Shown here piece after piece: positions 32,043 to 38,293 of a DNA stretch of 47,194 nucleotides. The stretch is from Oscillospiraceae bacterium. Lineage in GTDB: Bacteria > Bacillota > Clostridia > Oscillospirales > Acutalibacteraceae. The notes beneath the pieces were generated by a model. The model had not been told where the DNA came from. It saw nothing but the letters and a program-made list of their open reading frames with translations, and made no database searches. The position numbers and the translations under genes are program-made. The stretch lies in contig SVOT01000012.1 of the NCBI GenBank assembly GCA_015066225.1, forward strand, positions 1-47,194, written 5' to 3'. Position 1 is the stretch's first letter. Each line of letters begins with the position of its first letter.

Positions 32043-33353
32043 TTATTTTGAGATTTTGAAAACGTAAAGATGCTCGCAAGCAACGTCATCAGGTGCACAG
32101 ATATCTGCCCTGAGAGAAAGCTTGCCATTGTTTGTAGAGGCAATCACCTTGCCATTTGAACCAAGAAGAGAAATCTTATAATTCTCATCAAAAGGTATCT
32201 CTTCAAAAACTGTTTCTTTTGAGGGGAATTTTTCAGTGATTGCATAAATATTGCCGTCGCGCTGTGTGTAATAAACGCCGTCGCCACTCTTTTTTGAATA
32301 AACTTCACTTTCATAAATAGCCTCGCCGTTTACCTCAAGCCACTTGCCCATACCGAGAAGGCGCTCCTCCATAAGGGGGGGGATTGTGCCGTCGCCATCG
32401 GGACCGATGTTAAGAAGGAAGTTGCCACCCTTTGAAACAAGGTCACAAAGCGTTGTGAGAAGCTCTTTAACTGAAAGATAGTTTTCACAGCCCTCTTCTT
32501 TATTGATACCGAAAGAACGACCGATACCACGGCATTCTTCAAAGGGTCTGTCAAGCTCAACGTCCTCAATGCGTCTTTCTGTGCCGAGATAAACGTCGAT
32601 AATGCCGTATTCGGTAGTAAAGTTGCCACCCTTTCTGCCACGTGTTTCCTTACCCCAACGGTCATTGGGGACGATGAAATCTTTTACTGAGGATTCATTA
32701 TAGAGCCACTGTAAGAATTCTGTTGAATGCCACACAGAGCTTTCGTGCTCCCACTCACCGTCTGTGAAAAGGGTGTTGGGCTGATATTTCTCAACAAGCT
32801 CCTTGAGCATAGGGTGAAGATGCTCCAAGGCATATTTCTCGGGGTCTTCAAGGTAATAGGGATGCCACCATTCATAAACAGAGTGATAAACACCAAACCT
32901 TACTCCTGTGCCCTCCATCGCATTTTTAAGCTCCATAAGAAAATCTCTCTTGGGAGCACACTCCACTGAGTTGAGCCCGGGAGCATATTTTGTTTCATAA
33001 AGGCAATATCCGTCGTGATGCTTTGAAACAAAGTTGATGTATTTTGCACCGGAGCGTTTAAAAAGCTCTGCCCATTTGTTGGCATCAAAGCGGTGACCCG
33101 TGAATTCATCCTTGAAATCATAGTAGGGTCTTGAGTTATAATGCTCCTCATGGAATGCTTTATATTTTTTTTGCGCATCTGTTTCCGGGTTTTCCATATT
33201 ACAGGCGTAACCGTACCACTCAGCATAATCCTTGATAGGTGCATATGCAGGGATACTGTAAAGACCCCAATGTATGAAAATACCGAACTTGGCTTTGCCG
33301 AACCATTCGGGCACTTTTCTGGAATTTAATGATTCCCAATTATTTTCGAACAT
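32043..33353 (-). CDS. GH29 alpha-L-fucosidase
   Basis: 436 residues. WFGKAKFGIFIHWGLYSIPAYA near the start, YINFVSKHHDGYCLYE, and FTDGEW (Asp198 as nucleophile) are GH29 hallmarks, and the C-terminal part is the beta-sandwich. There is no signal peptide, so it removes fucose from imported oligosaccharides. The ATG at 33353 has GAGGT upstream and lies four bases after the rlmA stop; upstream in-frame codons run through rlmA and are not used. Placement behind nrdR and rlmA looks incidental. Confidence 0.88.
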   Translation of the reverse strand: MFENNWESLNSRKVPEWFGKAKFGIFIHWGLYSIPAYAPIKDYAEWYGYACNMENPETDAQKKYKAFHEEHYNSRPYYDFKDEFTGHRFDANKWAELFKRSGAKYINFVSKHHDGYCLYETKYAPGLNSVECAPKRDFLMELKNAMEGTGVRFGVYHSVYEWWHPYYLEDPEKYALEHLHPMLKELVEKYQPNTLFTDGEWEHESSVWHSTEFLQWLYNESSVKDFIVPNDRWGKETRGRKGGNFTTEYGIIDVYLGTERRIEDVELDRPFEECRGIGRSFGINKEEGCENYLSVKELLTTLCDLVSKGGNFLLNIGPDGDGTIPPLMEERLLGMGKWLEVNGEAIYESEVYSKKSGDGVYYTQRDGNIYAITEKFPSKETVFEEIPFDENYKISLLGSNGKVIASTNNGKLSLRADICAPDDVACEHLYVFKISK

Positions 33354-33357
33354 AGTA

Positions 33358-34164
33358 TTACCTCTTCTCGTATATCTCAACCCCGAAATGAACCGTTGTT
33401 TCAAGAGTTGAAAGCGATAGCAGTTTTTCTGCATCGCTTCTGCCCGTTTTGTAATAATACGGTGTCATTTTGAAAAGATTCTCAATATCTTCTTTTTCGG
33501 TAAGAATAATTTTATATTTAATTTCCTCTTGTGAAACAAGTCTGAAAAGCTCATCATTTCTTTTTTCGGGCTTGTTTTTATACGGCTTTTCATACAGGGC
33601 ACACTTCAGCTCCCAGAGGTGGTCCTCAAGCGGGATTGCTTTTATGAGCTTGCCGTTCTCACGGAGCACTCTGTGAAACTCCTCGTATGCTGATGGTGCA
33701 AAAACACTCAGAACACAGTCAGCACTCTCGTTTTCAAACGGTAACGAAAAAGCACTGGCAACGGCAAAGCTGCTTGTTTTGTCGCTACCCGAAGCGTATT
33801 TTAAAGCATCCTTCGAAATATCTATGCCAAATATTTCAAAACCGCTTTTTTCTGCAATTTTTGAGGTGTAATAACCCTCACCACAACCAACGTCAACAAC
33901 TGTTGAATCCTCTGAGAGCGAACGACACACCACACGACAAAGCGATTCACGAAGCTCGTTATAGAACCCTTTACCCAGAAAGTCACGCCTCGCGCGGACC
34001 ATCATTTTATCGTCACCGTGGCGTTTAAGTGAGGATTGCTGTGACATCAGAAGGTTGACGTAACCCGCCTTTGACAAGTCAAAGGTGTGGTTATTTGCGC
34101 AAACATATGATTTGCCGCAAAGAGAAAGCCTTTCACGGCAAACGGGACAAATAAAACCGGACAT
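33358..34164 (-). CDS. rlmA: 23S rRNA (guanine-N1)-methyltransferase, RlmA family
   Basis: 268 residues. A zinc knuckle at the start (CPVC, then CANNH) is followed by the characteristic FDLSKAGYVNLLM, which reads out the rRNA hairpin. Then comes a Rossmann methyltransferase core with VVDVGCGEGYYT for SAM, DISKDALKYA and a VFAPSAYEEFHRVLRENG motif. RlmA-type enzymes methylate G745 or G748 in 23S rRNA and can affect tylosin-type macrolide sensitivity. It lies 14 bases after nrdR and four before the fucosidase gene. Confidence 0.88.
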   Translation of the reverse strand: MSGFICPVCRERLSLCGKSYVCANNHTFDLSKAGYVNLLMSQQSSLKRHGDDKMMVRARRDFLGKGFYNELRESLCRVVCRSLSEDSTVVDVGCGEGYYTSKIAEKSGFEIFGIDISKDALKYASGSDKTSSFAVASAFSLPFENESADCVLSVFAPSAYEEFHRVLRENGKLIKAIPLEDHLWELKCALYEKPYKNKPEKRNDELFRLVSQEEIKYKIILTEKEDIENLFKMTPYYYKTGRSDAEKLLSLSTLETTVHFGVEIYEKR

Positions 34165-34178
34165 ATATTACTCAGAAC

Positions 34179-34640
34179 TTAATTTTTATCTTCAATAAGA
34201 AGCTTCTTTACCTCGTTCATAAAGGTGTTGATATCTTTAAATGAACGGTAAACAGAAGCAAAGCGGACATAGGCAACCTCGTCAATATCCTTGAGCTTAT
34301 CCATAACAAGCTCGCCGATTTTTACAGAGGTAACCTCACGGTCAAGAGAATTCTGTATTTCTGCCTCAATTTCGTCAACAGCCCTTTCAACAACACTGAC
34401 GGAAACGGGACGTTTTTCACAAGCACGCATAATACCGCTGAAAAGCTTATCACGGTCAAAGGGCTGACGTGATTTATCACGCTTGACAACCATTATCGGC
34501 ACGCTTTCGATAATTTCATACGTTGTAAATCTTTTACCGCAACTGATACACTCTCTGCGGCGGCGGATACGTTCACCCTCGTCAGTGGGTCTTGAATCGA
34601 TAACCTTGCTTTCTTCAAAACTGCAAAAAGGACATTTCAT
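34179..34640 (-). CDS. nrdR: Transcriptional repressor NrdR
   Basis: 153 residues, the normal length. The zinc ribbon [18 protein letters not shown] and [17 protein letters not shown] is followed by an ATP-cone ([19 protein letters not shown] and onward). NrdR represses ribonucleotide reductase genes when dATP is high, binding AT-rich NrdR boxes. GGAGGTG precedes the ATG at 34640. A NrdR-box-like stretch in its own promoter suggests autoregulation. First gene of the nrdR-rlmA-GH29-DUF5662 unit. Confidence 0.95.
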   Translation of the reverse strand: MKCPFCSFEESKVIDSRPTDEGERIRRRRECISCGKRFTTYEIIESVPIMVVKRDKSRQPFDRDKLFSGIMRACEKRPVSVSVVERAVDEIEAEIQNSLDREVTSVKIGELVMDKLKDIDEVAYVRFASVYRSFKDINTFMNEVKKLLIEDKN

Positions 34641-34671
34641 TTTCGGCACCTCCGAATTTATATATGGTGAA

Positions 34672-34700
34672 ATTATACCAAATATAGTGCTGTAATTCAA
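34672..34700 (-). promoter_or_regulatory. Promoter of the nrdR operon with a NrdR-box-like element
   Basis: On the minus strand TTGAAT (34700-34695), a 17-base spacer and TATAAT (34677-34672). Inside the spacer GCACTATATTTGGT agrees partly with the NrdR box consensus, consistent with but not proof of autorepression. Confidence 0.65.
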
Positions 34701-34779
34701 GTGTTTTCGCAACATTTCGTGGTTGCATTTACCATTGAAACACAATGTAAATCAATGTATTATTGTGTTGGTGACGAAA

Positions 34780-35019
34780 ATGAACAAAACACTAAAAACA
34801 TTTCTTGAATTTTACGGCACATTATGCCCAAAAACACAATTTTTTATTAAAACATCCGTAATCACTTTTCTGACGTTATTGGTTACGGTAATAGTTATAC
34901 CCTTCACCCAAAACTATTATCTTCTTTTGCTTTTTGAAGACGTTCTTCTGGCATCACGAAGCCTTTTAGCCTGTGGCATCACTCTGGCAATATTTTTTGA
35001 GTATTTGGGAAAAAAATAA
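34780..35019 (+). CDS. Small two-TM membrane protein, unknown
   Basis: 79 residues with two hydrophobic stretches (about 22-42 and 47-72), a lysine-rich end and no recognised motif. The ATG at 34780 has only GGTGA five bases upstream. Its stop is 12 bases before the first tRNA-Lys tail repeat. It is transcribed away from nrdR. A real but unassigned gene is likely; family not recognised. Confidence 0.5.
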   Translation: MNKTLKTFLEFYGTLCPKTQFFIKTSVITFLTLLVTVIVIPFTQNYYLLLLFEDVLLASRSLLACGITLAIFFEYLGKK

Positions 35020-35030
35020 AGCAAGTCAAA

Positions 35031-35408
35031 GACCTGCTTCGCCGAGTGGGGTTCGAATCCCCTATTCAAAGACAAAAAAGAAGAAGCTACACCAATGTGT
35101 AACTTCTTCTTTGGTGAGTTATCGGGGATTCGAAGGGCTCTGCCCTTCGCACTCGCTACGCTCGTTGACCCGATTATGTTCGGCTTCGCCGAGTGGGGTT
35201 AGAATCCCCGAATTCAACATTCAAAAAAAGAAGAAGCTACACCAATGTGTAACTTCTTCTTTGGTGAGTTATCGGGGATTCGAAGGGCTCTGCCCTTCGC
35301 ACTCGCTACGCTCGTTGACCCGATTGTGTTCGGCTTCGCCGAGTGGGGTTCGAATCCCCTATTCAAAGACAAAAAAGAAGAAGCTACACCAATGTGTAAC
35401 TTCTTCTT
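35031..35408 (-). repeat. Tandem tRNA-Lys tail/terminator repeats (about 150-bp units)
   Basis: In the tRNA-Lys direction the order is: tRNA, terminator (35408-35375), antisense T arm, hairpins TCGGC-TTC-GCCGA and CGAAGGGC-TCT-GCCCTTCG, detached 22-base tRNA-Lys tail (35283-35262), terminator (35261-35228), the same insert again, second detached tail (35133-35112), terminator (35111-35078), and a partial third insert. Copies are spaced 150 and 147 bases. GGGGATTCGAA (35274-35284) and TTCGAATCCCC (35349-35359) are a perfect 11-bp inverted repeat. Open frames here are artefacts. Confidence 0.92.
35375..35408 (-). terminator. Terminator of tRNA-Lys
   Basis: AAGAAGAAG-c-TACAC pairs with GTGTA-a-CTTCTTCTT (one mismatch) around CAAT, immediately after the encoded CCA; on the minus strand CTTTTTTG follows. 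Copies are at 35228 and 35078. Confidence 0.8.
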
Positions 35409-35484
35409 TGGTGAGTTATCGGGGATTCGAACCCCGGACACCCTGCTTAAAAGGCAGGTGCTCTGCCTACTGAGCTAATAACTC
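35409..35484 (-). tRNA. tRNA-Lys(TTT)
   Basis: A 76-nt cloverleaf: acceptor GAGTTAT with ATAACTC, D arm with AGCTCAGTAGGCAGAGC, anticodon loop CTTTTAA (anticodon TTT), T arm CCGGGGTTCGAATCCCCG-like, discriminator A and encoded CCA. It decodes AAA and AAG. It lies 24 bases downstream of secG on the same strand and may share its transcript. Confidence 0.95.
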
Positions 35485-35490
35485 ATATAT

Positions 35491-35509
35491 AACCCTGAAA
35501 TTCAGGGTT
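35491..35509 (-). terminator. Hairpin between secG and tRNA-Lys
   Basis: AACCCT and AGGGTT close a short hairpin right at the secG stop codon, with no U-tract after it, so it is probably a weak terminator or processing site. Confidence 0.35.
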
Positions 35510-35769
35510 TATTTACTTAAAAATGTGAAAACCACGCCGGCTACAAGAGCTAATACAAAGAAAATGCCTGCAAAGATTTTTGTGATTTTAGCAAGCTTTG
35601 CCTCTGTTGTTCTGCCCTTATTCTTATCAAAGAAAGAATCGGAGCCACCGGCGATTGCACCGGAAAGACCCTGTTGCTGACTCTGCTGAAGCATAACAGT
35701 AACGATGATTACGATTGAAGATATGATAAGAATTGCACCAACAAGGTAGTGATACCATTCGAAACTCAT
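35509..35769 (-). CDS. secG: Preprotein translocase subunit SecG
   Basis: 86 residues. Two hydrophobic helices (about 6-29 and 63-83) flank the conserved cytoplasmic loop with LQQSQQQGLSGAIAGGSDSFF and KNKGRTTEAKLAKIT, the SecG signature. It stabilises SecYEG in the membrane. The ATG at 35769 follows AAAGGAAAG; upstream in-frame codons add an unrelated tail. A promoter TTGCTT-N17-TACTAT lies at 35848-35820 on the minus strand. In some Bacillota secG precedes rnr and smpB; here it precedes tRNA-Lys instead. Confidence 0.93.
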   Translation of the reverse strand: MSFEWYHYLVGAILIISSIVIIVTVMLQQSQQQGLSGAIAGGSDSFFDKNKGRTTEAKLAKITKIFAGIFFVLALVAGVVFTFLSK

Positions 35770-35819
35770 AAGTAACTTTCCTTTCATCTCTGAACATATT
35801 TCGTTCACGACGCCCGAAT

Positions 35820-35848
35820 ATAGTAACATATACATTCAAAAAAAGCAA
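35820..35848 (-). promoter_or_regulatory. Promoter of secG
   Basis: On the minus strand TTGCTT (35848-35843), a 17-base spacer and TACTAT (35825-35820), about 50 bases before the start codon. Confidence 0.5.
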
Positions 35849-35921
35849 GTGTTTTTTTGATTTTTTCTTAAAAATTTTTATGTGTGTGAATTTTAGACAA
35901 TTTCGTGCATATAATACTGTC

Positions 35922-36047
35922 AGCGGATGAACAATTTTACGCGTTTGTACCGTATCGGAGGTCTCGTGTTAACGGTCGCTTCTGCGATTATTCATCCTTT
36001 ACGGTTTTTCATCCGCCTGCCCACCTTTCGGTGGGCAGTTGTTTTTT
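35922..36047 (+). ncRNA. Candidate structured small RNA of about 125 nt
   Basis: TATAAT (35910-35915), with a weak -35 at 35887, leads into a segment closed by a perfect 9-bp helix: GCGGATGAA (35923-35931) with TTCATCCGC (36008-36016). Inside, ACCGTA pairs with TACGGT and TCGC-TTCT-GCGA forms a hairpin. An intrinsic terminator follows at once: GCCCACC-TTTC-GGTGGGC (36019-36036), then a T-run. The T-run is on the plus strand only, so it does not serve parC on the other strand. No open frame of note is present. I do not match it to SRP RNA, 6S, tmRNA or a riboswitch. Confidence 0.6.
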
Positions 36048-36048
36048 T
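36019..36048 (+). terminator. Terminator of the candidate small RNA
   Basis: A 7-bp GC-rich stem GCCCACC/GGTGGGC with a 4-base loop, then AGTTG and seven T. The T-run overlaps the parC stop codon region from the other side. Confidence 0.8.
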
Positions 36049-38284
36049 ATTCGAGTGTTAATTGCTCCGCTGTATCCTCTGCGCTGAGAAGTGCACCTGC
36101 GGCAGGCAACGTCTTTGTTCTGTATCTGTGGGGCTTCTGAAACTCCCCTTCTTTGTAAAGAGTTGCACTTTGGAGCTTATGATATTTTTTCAGTGTCATA
36201 ACATTGACACCTGCAGTATCCTTAGCGGCTTTTGCAGAAATTGCACCTGTGTTTACGAGAAGCTTTCTTCCCGCTGTTGAGGTCAACACAATCTCTGTAT
36301 CCTCCGCAATATACATAACATCAACAATGGGGGCTTTATCGCTATAGGCTTTAATGAGCTTTTTGCGGTTGGTTTTTGTTTCATAACCACTCATATTGAC
36401 CTTTGCAACCTTGCCGTTTTCAAAGAAGAAAAGCATATACCCCTTATAATCTGATGTAACCGCCATATAAATGGGCTTTTCATCCTTTTCAAATTCAAGC
36501 TTAGCGGGTATAAAGTCACCAAGCACACTTGCCTTGTGATCTTCAAAATCAGAAGCCTTTGCTTTATAGACCTGACATTTATCGGTAAAAAACAGAAGCT
36601 CTGCCGAGTTTTTGGAGTTGATAGAAGCAACTATTTCGTCACCCTCCTTGAGCTTATGCTCGCCACCCATACGAAGTGACAGGGGTGTTATCTTTTTGAA
36701 ATAGCCATCTCTTGTAAAGAAGAGATTTGCCTCGTAATCGGGAATTTCCTCTTCAATTGTTTCTTCAGAATCGGTATCGTAGATAATCTCACTGCGTCTG
36801 TCTTTGCCGTATTTTGCGGCAATTTTTGTGAGCTCTTCAACGATAATCTTCTTGACCTTTGCCTTGCTCGAAAGAATATCCTCCATTTCGGCAATATTCT
36901 TCTTCAGCTCTTCAATATCGGCAATTCGTTTAAGAATATATTCACGGTTAAGGTGTCTGAGCTTGATTTCCGCAACGTATTCAGCCTGAATTTCATCAAT
37001 GCCGAAGCCAATCATCAAGTTGGGAACAACCTCGGATTCCTCCTCAGTTTCTCTGACTATTTTAATAGCCTTGTCAATATCAAGAAGAATCTTTTTAAGA
37101 CCGAGAAGAAGGTGGAGCTTTTCTTTGGATTTTGCTAAATCATAGCCAACCCTTCTGCTGACGGATTCGACTCTGAAGGCAATCCACTCGTCGAGAATTT
37201 CGGCAACGCCCATAACCATAGGAGTGCTGCCAACAAGAATATTGAAGTTTGCACCGAAGGAATCCTCAAGAGGCGTCATTTTATAAAGGCGCTTCATTAA
37301 CTTCTCAGCATCAGTGCCACGCTTGAGGTCGATTGTGATTTTAAGACCGGACTTGTCTGTTTCGTCGCGGATATCGCTGATTTCTTTAAGAGAGCCCGCT
37401 TTTACCTTTTCGATTATTTTGTCAATAATCGCTTCGCAGGTTGTGGTGGGCGGAATTTCTGTTATATCAATACAGTTATTCTTTTTGTCATAGGTATATC
37501 TTGCACGGATTTTTATTGAACCCCTGCCGGTATTATAAACCTCTTCAAGCGCCGCCCTGTCATAAACGATAAGACCGCCGCCGATGAAATCGGGGGCTTT
37601 GAGAGTTTCAAAAACGTCAAAATCGGGATTTTTAATCAGACCGATAGTTGTTTCACAAATCTCTCTGAGGTTAAATGAGCAGATATTGCTTGCCATACCG
37701 ACAGCGATACCGCTGTTCATATTGATAAGAATGCTGGGGAATGAAACAGGGAGAAGCTTGGGCTCCTTCATTGTGCTGTCGTAGTTGTCAACAAAATCGA
37801 CCGTATCTTTATCGATATCGCCGAAAAGCTCTGCACAGATGCCCTCGAGCTTCGCTTCCGTATAACGGGATGCCGCATAAACCATATTTTTGGAGTATGC
37901 TTTACCGAAGTTGCCCTTGCTGTCAACGTAGGGATGAAGAAGTGTTTCGTTACCCTTTGAAAGACGCACCATTGTTTCATATATTGCAGCATCACCGTGG
38001 GGGTTAAGCTGCATTGTTCTGCCCACTATGTTGGCTGATTTTATTCTGCCGCCGTTAAGCAAACCCATTTTATACATTGTATAAAGAAGCTTTCTGTGAG
38101 AGGGCTTGAAGCCGTCGATTTCGGGAATAGCACGTGAAACTATAACGCTCATTGCATAGGGCATAAAGTTTGTTTCAAGAGTGCTTGTGATTTGCTGTGA
38201 AACCACCTCACCTGCACCGATAATATTGGCTTTTACGTCATCCTCTTTTATAATCTCGGGATTATCTTTTTTCTTTCTTGCCAT
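36047..38284 (-). CDS. parC: DNA topoisomerase IV subunit A (ParC-like, divergent type)
   Basis: 745 residues. The winged-helix domain contains RAIPEIDGFKPSHRKLLYTM; the catalytic Tyr is in YAASRYTEAKL (near residue 140). The tower and coiled-coil regions follow (DIDKAIKIVRE), and the C-terminal part has degenerate beta-pinwheel blades (LFFTRDGYFKKI, LLFFTDKCQVYK, ELVLT-like repeats) without a GyrA box. With the adjacent ParE-like gene it forms a type II topoisomerase, probably a decatenase additional to gyrase. The start lies nine bases after the partner's stop. Confidence 0.85.
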   Translation of the reverse strand: MARKKKDNPEIIKEDDVKANIIGAGEVVSQQITSTLETNFMPYAMSVIVSRAIPEIDGFKPSHRKLLYTMYKMGLLNGGRIKSANIVGRTMQLNPHGDAAIYETMVRLSKGNETLLHPYVDSKGNFGKAYSKNMVYAASRYTEAKLEGICAELFGDIDKDTVDFVDNYDSTMKEPKLLPVSFPSILINMNSGIAVGMASNICSFNLREICETTIGLIKNPDFDVFETLKAPDFIGGGLIVYDRAALEEVYNTGRGSIKIRARYTYDKKNNCIDITEIPPTTTCEAIIDKIIEKVKAGSLKEISDIRDETDKSGLKITIDLKRGTDAEKLMKRLYKMTPLEDSFGANFNILVGSTPMVMGVAEILDEWIAFRVESVSRRVGYDLAKSKEKLHLLLGLKKILLDIDKAIKIVRETEEESEVVPNLMIGFGIDEIQAEYVAEIKLRHLNREYILKRIADIEELKKNIAEMEDILSSKAKVKKIIVEELTKIAAKYGKDRRSEIIYDTDSEETIEEEIPDYEANLFFTRDGYFKKITPLSLRMGGEHKLKEGDEIVASINSKNSAELLFFTDKCQVYKAKASDFEDHKASVLGDFIPAKLEFEKDEKPIYMAVTSDYKGYMLFFFENGKVAKVNMSGYETKTNRKKLIKAYSDKAPIVDVMYIAEDTEIVLTSTAGRKLLVNTGAISAKAAKDTAGVNVMTLKKYHKLQSATLYKEGEFQKPHRYRTKTLPAAGALLSAEDTAEQLTLE

Positions 38285-38293
38285 TTTCTATCC

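Noticed and set aside
35031-35408. CRISPR array
   Set aside because: Repeats are about 150 bp, contain tRNA tails and terminators, have no unique spacers and no cas genes are nearby.
34973-35478. Frames of 75-166 codons over the tRNA-Lys repeats
   Set aside because: The repeated protein-like units simply mirror the 150-bp DNA repeats; they cross real terminators and the tRNA itself.
35836-36048. tmRNA or SRP RNA near secG
   Set aside because: The segment is too short for tmRNA, has no tRNA-like ends, and lacks the conserved SRP GGAA-loop helix.
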